Assembly: GCA_006176705.1 (NCBI GenBank) | Contig: QRFJ01002516.1 | Coordinates: 124,001-188,000, forward strand | Reading direction: 5' to 3' | DNA: 64,000 bases | DNA from: Cocos nucifera | Lineage: Eukaryota > Streptophyta > Magnoliopsida > Arecales > Arecaceae | Part shown: positions 1 to 11,130 of the stretch, in pieces | How the letters are laid out: each line of letters begins with the position of its first letter | Numbering within the stretch: the first letter of the stretch is position 1 | Notes under the pieces: model-generated | What the model saw: only the letters and a program-made list of their open reading frames with translations | Database searches by the model: none | What the model was told of the DNA's origin: nothing | Translations under genes and position numbers: made by a program

Positions 1-1582
1 GTGAAGATGATAGAAAGAGTTTCTATTAGGATTTCATATCAGACTCAAATCAAATGATTAATTTATATGATGGATGTTGGGTTTGACGAGTTTATCTTAA
101 CCCTAATCCTATCGGGACTCAAGATTAAAGAACCCAATCACACAGATAGCTTCACTGAGAGTTTCACTTTTAATTTTGATGGATTGCTAGGTGTCACTGA
201 TGGATTTTGAGAGTAATTAGAATAATTTTGATGATCGATCATTCTAATTATATGAATCAAAAATATTCTGATCCATCGAAAGATATTTTGATGATATCGA
301 TGATAGAGATCGCGACATATCTCATTATCATATAAAACTGAATCTAACTGGATCATACAAATAAGAGTTTAGATTTGGATATCATCAATTAAGCTAATCT
401 AGTTCGATTGATTTGGATTAGATCCAATCAGGTTAAAGGTAATCATTCTAGCACACGATTGAGATTGACTTTCTTCTTCTGTAATCTTTCTGATTCATTG
501 CAACTGAGTTAAATTTGATTTAACTCATTTCTATATTTTGAATAAATTTATTTTTATCTGACAAGAGTCAGTTTAGATCAGATTAATTATAGAAATTAAA
601 TTCATTTATAGTGCAATTGGACTAGGGTCAAAAGTTGACCTAATTGAGAGAATTGAGGGTCACTTAATCAGATGCTTCTAAAAAAATTTTTGAAAATCAT
701 TTTGCTCTAATTTTTGGATATGTGATAGGGATCAAGTCATACTATGGGTGTGCCAAATTTTGTAATTTATGGTAGAGTTTTGACTAGATTTTTGATAGAG
801 TTTGATTTGGATCAAACTCTTGAGGGAAGAGTCCTAGGCACAATGGACTCTTCCTTATCTGCTCATGTCGCCCACTTTTGAATTGATTTTTGGTATAACA
901 AATAGATGAGATCTGGTGCTCTACATGGAGAATAATTTCTTGAGTCTCAATGATAAAATAAATGAGTTATTTTGGTCAAATGGAACTCTATGTGGTGTTG
1001 GGTTTAAAATCCTTTCTCATGCCATTATGTGGGTATCGCATGAAAATATTTTCCATGCCCAAGTTGCAATCGCCCATAGCATATCCCATGCCCCCTCTGA
1101 TCCTCTCTCTCTCTCCCTCTTCTACGTGTTAAAGATTGGGCATAAATCAGAGAAGAAGGTCTAAGGTTTTTGGCACAAGATTCAGGTTCTACGTGATGGT
1201 ATTCGTGAGATGGATGGACTGCCTTCAAAAATTATTTTAAAAGACTTATAGATTAGATTCAGATCTGATCTTTCAAAAAATATTCATGAGGAGAAGACAT
1301 CTAGATCCTACCTAAGTAGATACCGATAGAGATCAAATGCATGCATGGCTCCTTCTAGAACCTTAGGAACGATTAGGATCATCATAGGATAACTAGATTA
1401 TCCAATCAGATACTTGAAATTAAATCTAATTTAATTTTATTTTTAATTTTAATATCAGATTACCTTGATCAGATCTAAAAACTCTTAGATTTAATTGGTT
1501 CATAAGAATTTTTGTAGAAAAATCCACCTTAGATCAGATCAGATCTTGATGATCCTATGGTGGAAAATCAGATTTTCCTTCA
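1..1582 (+). repeat. E1 5' LTR (3' part only)
   Basis: Matches the 3' LTR of the same element from about 8130 onward and ends in ttttccttca just before the PBS. The U3 start is beyond the window. A TC-rich pyrimidine stretch near 1095-1125 and the long AT-rich tail are shared with other family A LTRs. Confidence 0.9.
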
Positions 1583-1600
1583 ACTGATATCATAGCTGCA
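1583..1600 (+). other. E1 primer-binding site, degenerate
   Basis: Directly after the LTR end. It reads actgatatcatagctgc where the E4 copy has tggtatcagagcc, the complement of the initiator tRNA-Met 3' end. Two or more substitutions show decay. Confidence 0.75.
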
Positions 1601-3467
1601 TTAGCAGTTCTTCAGATCTATTTTAAATTTAATTTAATTTTTATTTATTATTTAATATTAAAAAAATTTAAATATCATATTAGATGTGATTAGATCTAAA
1701 ATCAAAAAATTAAAAATTATATAATTTAGATCTATAATATATGAGATGCATGATTAGACTAGCAATAGAATAGTTCTATGAGTAGTCTAGTATAATTATA
1801 TTATTGATTTGATTAAATATAATTTTAGATCTATTTTATTTTTTTTGATATTATAATTATTATAATAAAAAATAAAAAAAAGAAAATAGAGTTTTTAATT
1901 TTTAATTTATTCATATGAGATATGAAAGATGCATGCTTAGACTAGTTATAGAATAGTTCTATAAAATATCTAAAATAGTTTTATTTTAATATAATTAAAT
2001 TTAAAATTTTATTTTTTAGATATAATATGTAATATATCAGATTTGAAAGCATGCATGGTTGATTGAGTTATGATACATGAGATGTATGCAAGGCATGTAT
2101 AGGTTAGATCTTTGATTGTATATGTGATATATGATTTAGATCTAATTTATTTTATTTTAAAAAATATATTTTTGATTAAGACATTCTCCTTGGCCGTCCG
2201 ATCATAAGAATAAAGTTGAATTTAAAAGCCCTTCCTCCTATTTGATGGGGTGTTCTTATAATATGTAGGGATACTGCACGTTCGTCCTTAATCAAAAATT
2301 AAAACTTATTTTCTATAAAATTCTAGATCCTAAAATCTTAGAATTTTATTACATGTTTGGTTCATGAATCGAAACTTAATTAAAAATTAAGATTATAAAA
2401 TAAATTAGATCTAAAATTATGAATTTTCAGATCTAAGATATTTTCATAAATTTGGGTTCGGGCTTGGGTAGCTCAATTAGGTCTAGTTGTTGATCAAACC
2501 AAATCAAGTGTTAGTTAGGTGGGATCAAAAAAAGCTTAGAATTGACCAGCCTAATAGGATTAAGTCTGGGTCAAGATCGAATCATATTGAGATGTTACTC
2601 AATCAAGTCAAGATCTAATTTGGCTTCGTAGTTCGAGCCTGGATTGTAGGCTAATCCGATTGATTCTAATTCGATAATTTGTTATTTAAGATAAGTCTGA
2701 CAGATACGATCGACTGATTTTTAATTGAGAGCTACTCAACCTAAATACATTCTTGTCGAGTTAATGGCATATCCCTTCCACTAGTCTCACTTACCTGATC
2801 ATTTATGTCAATACAGTTCTGATTTGAGGTGGCTAACAATTTGGGCCAACCGATGCCACTAGGTTAGTCATAATTATTATGACTAAGTCAAGTTAAGTTT
2901 AAAGCAACCTAAATTAAATCTTTCTAAGAAAATATTAAGTCTCAGGTCTTCGACTATTATAGACGTATGGATCCTTTCTGAGATTGATTGTTCTCGACTG
3001 GATACAGTGGTTCAGTTGCATCAGAAAGATGCAACCTGTCTGTTAGGCATTGGATGCTATGGGTTGAAGGATGGATTGGACTTAATATTCTGGATATGGT
3101 GAGAGATCCAATTAGAAATTCAATTCATGTAAATGATGGGTTTAACTTAACTAAAGAGTGGAGCAATATTCTAGGCAAGATGAGCTTCATAAATTAGAGA
3201 CCAAGTTTGGGTGCACCATGATTAGAGAATCATTGGACAAGAGTTGTCTACTCATCGATTAATCCATCACTAATAACTGTTAGGTGAGATGGTGAACCAG
3301 TCGGTGGGACCGCACCATCCACTAGAAATCTATAATCGTGGAGATTTTTCACATCTCTACCAAGAGAGTGTAGGGATCTAAGTAAATAGTTGAAGTCTAA
3401 TTTATTTAAACATAAAAATTTTAAATAAATTAGTTTAGTTTAATTATAAAATCTAACTAAAAATTCT
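1601..3467 (+). other. E1 untranslated leader, about 1.9 kb
   Basis: Between PBS and gag. It aligns by eye with the leaders of E4 (21072-22946), E5 (36293-38149, minus) and E9 (56607-58652). It contains the conserved hairpin (about 2202-2260) and a short open frame at 2988-3197 that ends at the equivalent place in the other copies. Much of 1620-2160 is AT-rich with no recognisable gene. Confidence 0.75.
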
Positions 3468-4360
3468 GACTCTCTATGAAAAATTATCTGCATCCAATCC
3501 ACTAGCCCGTATCCTGGACACCTATAGATTGATCAGACCCAACTACAAGGATTGGCTTCGAAACTTTAAAATTATTTTGGATTTTGAGAAGTTGACTCAT
3601 GTGTTGGAACAGGATCCTCCCACTTTACCAGCTTGTCCGTCTGTTGATCAGAGAGTATCTCTAAAAAAATGGATGGATGAAGGTAACAAAGGCAAGTATT
3701 ATATGTTGGGCTTGATGTCTGATGAGCTCCAGCACCAACATGAAGATATTAAGACTAGCCATCAAATGTTGGCTCACTTGCAAGAGTTGTTTGATGAACA
3801 GAGTTGCATAGCCAAATATCAAGTCACTAAGAGACTTTTTAAGACTCAAATGCATGATGGACAGTCGATCTAAGATCATTATCTGTTGATGATCAAGGAC
3901 TTAGAAGAGATTGAGAAGCTTGGTGTCAAGTTAGATCAGGATCTACAGATTGATATAATTCTGTAATCTTTGACTGATGCATATGGACAGTTCATCATGA
4001 ACTATCATATGTATAAACTGCAAAATACCTTGGCTAAACTTATGAATATGCTGGTTACTATTGAGCTCTCTATGAAAGGTTCAAAGAACTCAGTGCTTGT
4101 TGTGGAGTAGACTTCTTCCAAGAGAAATTCTTTTGGAAAGAAGAAGAAGACCGTGAAGAAGCAGAAGATGGAAGGTGGAAAGAAGAAGAAGGCAGAACTG
4201 AAGAAGAAGGCAGAGTCAAAGAAGAAGGCCGCTGACAAGGAAAAATATTTTCATTGCAACACTGACGGCCACTGAAAGCAAAACTGCCATCTTTACCTAG
4301 CCAGCCTGAAGAACAAGAAGGAGGTAGGTCCTTCTGAAGGTATGCTCGTTATAGAATCTA
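3468..4360 (+). pseudogene. E1 gag pseudogene
   Basis: Capsid/nucleocapsid region of a copia Gag, homologous to the E5 gag at 35204-36292. The start ATG of E5/E4 is replaced (about 3484). The longest open piece is 3529-3873 (NYKDWLRNFKIIL, then a QELFDEQS motif), closed by CAA to TAA. Further stops follow, including TGG to TAG near 4109 and TGG to TGA inside the zinc knuckle near 4275. A lysine-rich basic stretch precedes the CCHC knuckle, as in the family. Confidence 0.85.
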
Positions 4361-5660
4361 ACCTTACGATTTTTCTTACATTCAGTTGGATGCTTGACTC
4401 TAGTTCTAGTGCTCACTTATGCACTTCTATGTAGGATCTTGAGGATAGCAGGAGGCTGAGGGATGGTGAGATGATCCTATGCATCGAGAATGAAGCAAGA
4501 GTTGCTGCTATGATCGTGGAAACCTATCCTTTTCGACTACCATTAGGATTATATTTAGTTCTTAAAGATTATTTTTATGTGCCTGTAGCAAGCATAAATT
4601 TGATTTCTATTTCATGTTTAGCACAAGAAGCCTATGTAATTAGTTTTCTTAAGGACTATTATAATATTCTTTATGAAAGAAATAAAATTGCTAGTGATTT
4701 TCTTATAAATGGTCTCTATTAGTTACTTATTGATGTTTCTATTTTTAATATCAAGCAAAATATGAATGCCATAGGATCAAAGCAACCTAGGGATTGTCTA
4801 AATGATAGGTATCTTTGGCGCCTTAGGCTAGGTCATATAGCTGAAGACAGGGTTAGCAAATTAGAAAAATTTAGGCTATTAAGTCCATTGACTTTCGAGT
4901 CATATCCAATTTATGAATCATATCTTCATGGCAAAATGACCAAGCTCCCTTTTGTAGGATATGGAGAAAGGGCCATAGACCTATTTGCCCTAATACATAC
5001 TGATGTGTGTGGTCCATTTGATGTGTTGGCCAGAGGCAATTATGTCTACTTTATCATCTTTATCAATGATCTATCTCGGTATGGATATGTGTATTTGATA
5101 TGACATAAGTCTGAAGCCTTTGAAAAGTTTAAGAAATTTAAACTCAAAGTAGAAAAATAATAAAAAAATCCATTAAGGTTCTTTGATTAGATCGAGGAGA
5201 AGAATATCTTAGTCGAAAATTTCTAGACTATCTTAAGGATAATGGCATAGTCTCAAATGGACTCTACCTGGAATACCTCAACTCAATGAGATTTCAGAAT
5301 AGAGAAATCAAACTCTATTAGATATGGTTCGATCCATGATGAGTTTCACGGACCTCTGAGTTTCTTTGGGGATAGTCCGATGATCGCTATATATTTACTG
5401 AATAGGATTTCCTCTAAAATCGTTCCTACCACACCGTATGAGATATGGCATGGTAAAAAATCAAGTCTGAGTCATATCAAAATTTGGAATTGTTCGGCTC
5501 ATGTCAAGAGACAATAGGTGGACAAAATAGAGTCTAGGTCCTTAAGAGCTCGATTTATTAGATATCCTAAAGAGTTATTAGGATATTATTTCTATCTTTC
5601 AGAAGACCACAATATGATTATGAGTTGACACACCATCTTTCTTGAAAAATAGTTTATTCA
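4361..5660 (+). pseudogene. E1 protease and integrase pseudogene
   Basis: The aspartic protease site is near 4390-4420, but DSGSS has become DSSSS. The pre-integrase region (RLRLGHIAEDR, then a degenerate CESC motif) is at 4762-4960. Integrase follows with ALIHTDVCGPF and YFIIFINDLSRYGYVYL, the second catalytic aspartate region altered (DD to ND). Frameshifts and stops interrupt it after 5103. It cannot encode a working integrase. Confidence 0.85.
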
Positions 5661-5789
5661 AGATGGTGGCTTCGGAAGGTAGGTTAGTCTCGAGGAGAAA
5701 GTCTTCCAAGAGCCACGAGCTAAGGAACCTATAAAACCCAATTAGATTGAGCCAACCCAGACACTACCTCTTCCACCTCATAGATCAAG

Positions 5790-6858
5790 TAGAATTTTCC
5801 ATCCTCTTGAAAGGTACTTAGGTACTATCTCAGAGGATGTAGAGAAAATATTTCTCATAGAAAATGGGGTTCATGGTAATGATCCCAAAACCTATGATGA
5901 GGTGATATCAGATATTGACTTCGAGAAATAGTTAGAGGCAATGAAGTCAGAGATTAACTCAATATGTTCAAACCAAGTCTGGATCTTGGTAGATCCATCT
6001 GAAGGTATAGTACCTATTGGTTATAAATAGATTTTCAAGAGAAAGATATGTACCGATGGAAACGTAGAGACATTCAAAGCAAGGCTTGTAGCAAAAGGGT
6101 ATAGTCAGCACGAAGGCATTGACTATCAGGATACTTTTTCACCAATAGCCATGCTCAAATCCATCCACACACTGCTTGCTGTTGCAACTTATTTTGATTA
6201 TGAAATATGGTAGATGGATATGAAAATAATATTCTTAAATGGATATCTTGAGGAAGATATTTATATGGAATAGTCGCTAGGTTTCACATCCAGTGATGAT
6301 GATCATAAGGTATGCAAGCTACAAAGATCCATATATGGACTTAAGCAAGCATCTTGGAGCTGAAATGCTTATTTCAATGATGTAATCAAATCGTTTGGAT
6401 TGATAAAAAATGAGAAGAAGCCCTATGTTTGCAAAAAGGTTAGTGAGAGCGCTGTTGTCTTTCTTGTACTGTATGTAGATAACATCTTCCTAATTGGAAA
6501 TGATATTTTCATGTTGATTACAGTCAAAATATGGTTGTTTAATGAGTTCTCTATGAAAGATCTAGGAGAGACATCCTTTATTCTAAAAATTAAGATCTAT
6601 AGGGATAGATCAAATAGCATGTTGGATCTCTCACAGAAAATGTACATAGAGGAGGTGTTGAAGAGGTTCAGCATAGAAAATTCTAAGAGGGGTTTAGTAT
6701 TCTTTAGATATGGCATTCATCTCTCCAAGAAGATGTGCCCTATCATACTTGAGGAGGTTGAATGCATGATCAAGATCCCTTATGCTTCAGCAATAGGGAG
6801 CCTCATGTATGCCATGCTATGTACACGATCTGATATTGCCCATGCTATGAGTATCTGA
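5790..6858 (+). pseudogene. E1 reverse transcriptase pseudogene
   Basis: Copia RT: the SNQVW-LVDP start near 5970, the LVAKGYSQHEGIDYQDTF motif near 6090-6140 and the C-terminal part as an open stretch at 6400-6858. The polymerase box is YVDN instead of YVDD (about 6472-6483), losing the second catalytic aspartate. Stops from TGG to TAG (near 6027 and 6210) and CAG to TAG break the N-terminal half. Confidence 0.85.
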
Positions 6859-6899
6859 GCAGGTATTAGTCAAATTCAGATGAAGAGCATTGGACTTCT

Positions 6900-7441
6900 G
6901 TGTAATGTATCCTTAAGTACTTAAGAAGGACTAAGGATATGTTTCTAATTTTTGGTAATGAAGAACTCCAGGTCCAGGGATATATAGACTCAAATTTTAT
7001 GTTCGATATAGATGATCGAAAGTCGACATTTGGAAGTCTATTTATTTGTAATGATGGAGCTGTCAGTTGGAAGAGTTTCAAACAGATGGTGATAGCAGAC
7101 TCCACCATGGAAGCAGAGTACATCGCTGTGTTGGAGGCTGCAAAGGAGGCATTTTGATAAAAGAAGTTTGCCGCAGAGCTCGAAGTGATGCTGTTCCTCT
7201 GTAATGCGATAATAATGGTGCCGTAGCCCTAGCTAAAGAGTCGAGATCTCATCAAAAATCCAAGCACATCGAGTGGTGATACCACCTCATCCGTGATTAC
7301 ATTAAAAAAGGATACGTCAAGGTCAAGAGAGTCGACATTGCAGACAATATGGCTGACCCACTAACAAAGTCATTAAGCCAGAAGAAGATCAAAGCCCATC
7401 TTGAGAAGATGGAACTTAGATTTGTAGCTAATTGGCTTTAG
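6900..7441 (+). pseudogene. E1 RNase H pseudogene
   Basis: RNase H of the copia polyprotein: GYIDSNFMFDIDDRKST, then VSWKSFKQ and STMEAEYIA at 6939-7157, closed by a stop at 7157. A decayed tail with the KSKHIE-like motif runs to VANWL-stop at about 7441, immediately before the polypurine tract. Confidence 0.85.
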
Positions 7442-7455
7442 GTCAAGTGGGAGTT
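7442..7455 (+). other. E1 polypurine tract
   Basis: The tract caagtgggag just before the 3' LTR. The same position in E5 (32330-32341, minus strand) reads aagtgggagat. It would prime plus-strand DNA synthesis. Confidence 0.75.
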
Positions 7456-9714
7456 TATTAGATGTATGTCCTAGAAATCAGATTGGCTAAATACTTGTAA
7501 TATACTTCTAAGAAGAATTTTATAATTTTGACTATAAATTAATAAAAAAGATTATTTTTCTATCATAGTGTGTATTTAAAGCATTTGTGATACATTCTTT
7601 GAGTTAATGGTAATGATAATTCATATTTTCAAGAGTTGAGAATTTAAGACATGAAATTTCATAATTAACTTATAAACTGCTCTCAACCGTAGGATCATCA
7701 CGAGGATGGTGATCGATCTAGAAGGTTGGTGTACGATTGCTTTCTTAGGATAGATGAGTCTTAAGTCTATGGTGTGGAGACACCAGAGTAAGAGTATTGA
7801 TACTCGTTAGAGAATGAGGACACTAAGCATGACCACCTCGAGCAATCATAAGGAAGTCTACCTTTTCGTTAATGATGACTCAATGCTACAGTAGTGTGTC
7901 TGATTCTTTGACCTGAGGTGCATCGATAGTTCACCTTGAGGATGTTATAGTTTGACTATACCATAACTCGATCTTCTAGTTATTTAGAATCTTGAGGTGT
8001 ATGTTGGCTATAGTATGTTCATTATAGGAATTGGATTGCACCAATAAGGAATCTATCTACCTCGATAGATGAGGAATAGCCCTATGATAATCATGAGATT
8101 GATCCTTAAGCCTATGGCCATGGTAGTGTGAAGATGATAGAAAGAGTTTCTATTAGAGTTTCACATCGGACTCGAATCAAATAATTTATTCATATGATGG
8201 ATGCTGGGTTTGATGAGTTTATCTTAACCTTAATCCTATCGGAGCTCAAGATAGAAGAATCCAATCACACAAGTAGCTGCACCGAGAGGTTCACTTTCAA
8301 TTTTGATGGATTGCCATCATATACTACTAGGTGTCACTGGTGGATTTTGGAAGCAATTAGAATAAATTTAATGATCGATCATTCTAATTATATGAATCAA
8401 AAAAGTTCTGATCCATCGAAAGGTATTTCGATGATGTAAATGATAGAGATCACGACATATTTCATTATCATATGGAACTGAACCTAATTGGATCACACAA
8501 ACAAGGGTTTGGGTCTAGATGTCATCAATTGAGCTAACCCAGTTTGATTGATTTAGATTAGATCCAATCAGGTTCAAGGTAATCGTGCTAGCATATAATT
8601 GAGCCTGGGTTTCTCCTTCTATAATCTTTTTGATTCATCGCAACTGAGTCAAATTTGATTTAACTCAATCCTATATCTGGATTAAATTTTTTTTATCTGA
8701 CTGAAACTAGTCCAAGTCAGATTAATTATAGAAATTAAATCTATTCCTAGTGCAATTGGACTAGGTTTAAAAATTGACCTAATTAAGAGAATTGAGGGTC
8801 ACCAAATCAGATGCTTCTAAAAAATTCTTTGAAAATCATTTTGCTTTGATTTTTGGATATGTGATAGGGCTTGAGTCATATTATGCGTGTGCTAAATTTT
8901 GTGATTTATAATAGAATTTTTACTAGGTTTTTGATAGAGTTTGATTTGGATCAAACTCTTGAGGAAAGAGTCCTAGGCGCAATGGACTCTTCCTTATCTA
9001 CTCATGTCACCCACTTTTTGATTGATTTTTGATTTAAAAACTAGATGGCATTAGTGCTCTACATGAATAATAATTTCTTGAGTCCTAATGATAAAATAAA
9101 TGAGTTATTTTGATCAAATGGGACTCTATGTGGCATTGGGTTTAAAATCCTTTCTCATGCCACTATTTGGGTATCGCATGAAAATATTTTCCATGCCTAA
9201 GTTGCTGTCGCCCATACCATATCCCATACCCCCTCTGATCCTCTCTCTCCCTCTTCTACATGCCAATGGTTAGGCACAAATCAGAGAATAAGGTCCAAGG
9301 TTTTTGACACAAGATTCAGGTTCTATGCGATGGTGTTTGTGAGATGGATGGGCTGCCTTCAGAAATTATTTTGAAGGTCTTACAGATCAGATTTAGATCT
9401 GATCTTTTGAAAAAAAATTCAGGAGAAGACATCCAGATCCTACCTAAGTGGATATCGATAGAAACCAGGTGCGTGCATGGCTCCTTTCAGAACCTGAGGA
9501 ATGATTATGATCATCGCAGGATAATTAAATTATTCAATCAGATACTTGAAATTAAATCTAATTTAATTTTATTTTTAATTTTAATATCAAACCACCTTGA
9601 TTAGATTTGAGAACTCTTAGATTTAGTTGAATTGTAGGAATTTTTATTAAAAAATCCATCTCAGATCTAATCTGATATGGATGATCCTGTGGTGAAACAT
9701 CAGATTTTTCTTCA
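7456..9714 (+). repeat. E1 3' LTR
   Basis: About 2.26 kb. It starts tattagatgtatgtccta (consensus tgttagatgtgtgcccta) and ends ttttcttca. It repeats the window-start LTR from about 8130. The palindromic GTGCTAGCA core near 8586-8600 is partly decayed. The open frames at 8194-8439 and 9344-9604 are LTR sequence with no recognisable protein. Confidence 0.9.
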
Positions 9715-10537
9715 TCACAAACAGAGTCTACCACAGTATGCTGCTTGGAACTCTTCCAGCAGATGGCTCCATCATTCAAAGTAAAGATATATCCCAACAT
9801 GCTTCTACTATCATCATGGTTAGATTGAAAGCTAGAATCTATAAACCCCATAAGTTTTAGATCTGACTCGCCACAAACCAAACATTGGTCCTTAATATTT
9901 CTTAAATACTTAAGGATGGCTTTAATCACTTTTCAGTGGTTTTCTCTGGGGTCACACTAGTATCTACTCACTACTTCTAGTGAGTATGCCATATCTAGTC
10001 TCATACATATCATGGCATACATGATAGATCCCACTACTGAAGTATATGAGACTCTACTCATACGCTCTCTCTTTAGGAGTTGTCGAACAATCCTTCTTAG
10101 AGAGAAATTTTATGGCCTATCGGAAGATAGCCCTTTTTAAAATTTTCTATGCTAAACCTCTTTAGCACAGTAGCTATGTACGTGGATTGAGATAACCCAA
10201 GCATATTCTTAGGTCTATCCTTATAGATCTTCATCCCTAAGATGTAGGATGCTTCACCTAAGTCCTTCATGGAGAACTGAGAAGACAACCAAACTTTTAT
10301 TTTCTCCAATGTAGGAATGTCATTCTTGATTAAGAGAATATCATCCACGCACAAGATAAGGAATACCACTACTGGACCATTTGGCTATTTGTAAATGCAG
10401 GGTTCTTCTCCATTCTTAACGAAGCCATACATTTTGATTACCTTATCAAAATGCATGTTCCAACTTCGAGATGCCTGCTTCAATCCATAAATGGATCTCT
10501 AAAGCTTGCATACCTTAGACTCATCTATGGATGTGAA
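9715..10537 (-). pseudogene. E2 RT C-terminus and RNase H start (segment 3)
   Basis: On the minus strand from 10537: CKLQRSIYG-like motif, RT polymerase box as CVDD (10097-10369 open stretch, VFLILCVDDILLI), then RNase H GFIDSSFQSNHDDSRS and WKSSKQHTVVDS (9720-9929). Sequence stops abruptly at 9715 against E1's 3' LTR, in the middle of the RNase H motif normally continuing EAEYIA. It is separated by E3 from its N-terminal half at 16522. Confidence 0.85.
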
Positions 10538-11130
10538 TGTTGTGAAAATTAATTCCATACACGGATGGATGTGGCTGCTGATGATCAGCCAAGCAACAAG
10601 GAAGAACTCCTTAAAGATTACTGTGGAAGCACAATCAATGGATTCAACAAATAGAGAAGAAGAGTAGTAGAGATTTTTGGAAGAAAAAAGTTTTATTTCA
10701 ATGAATTCAACATCATATATAATCTTGACCTATTTTTAGTATATATACTTTACAAAAAGATCAAGCCTCAAGCTCATAGAAAAACTCTTCAACCCAAAAT
10801 AATCTACGTATATAAAATATACCTACAAAAACTGACCCGACTAACCTGCGACTGGATCGGCTTAGTCTGAGACTGAGCCGATCCAGTTGTGTATCGTGCC
10901 AACAGTCCAAAAATACTGCTTTCTATCTGAATTTTTCTTTGAGACATAGCCGACCCAGTCCTAGACTGAGCCGATCCAATTTCCAACTTAGCCAACCTAG
11001 TCTTAGGGTGAGCCGGCTAAATTTCTGAACTTTGCTACCCAGGCTGATTTCTCATCCGACTTGCTCTCGTCTTTCCATGACCTATCATCTGATGTTCTCA
11101 AGACTTAGGAGCACCACTTCTAAGCTCATA
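10538..11130 (-). repeat. E3 3' LTR
   Basis: 593 bp. In element orientation it starts tatgagcttagaagtgg and ends ttttcacaaca. It contains a near-perfect inverted repeat around 10854-10891 and several further GAGCCGATCCAGT-type motifs in both orientations (10850-11020). Confidence 0.92.

Larger units (their letters stand above)
1..9714 (+). mobile_element. E1: family A Ty1/copia retrotransposon, 5' LTR cut by window edge
   Basis: Copia element with 5' LTR to 1582, degenerate PBS, about 1.9 kb leader, decayed gag-pol and a full 3' LTR from 7456. Domain order gag, protease, integrase, RT, RNase H is that of Ty1/copia. Every coding domain carries stops or frameshifts, so it cannot encode its own proteins. 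The base after the 3' LTR (9715) is the interior of the E2 RNase H region on the opposite strand, so E1 is inferred to be inserted in E2. The matching left flank and target duplication lie outside the window. Confidence 0.9.

Noticed and set aside
916..1228. 82-codon plus and 67-codon minus frames over a pyrimidine-rich tract
   Set aside because: Overlapping on both strands within the E1 LTR; low-complexity ctctctccctc sequence creates open frames by composition.
4005..4238. Phe/Ser-rich frame on the minus strand, also 23457-23675
   Set aside because: Antisense of the Lys-rich AAG repeats in gag; a shadow frame.
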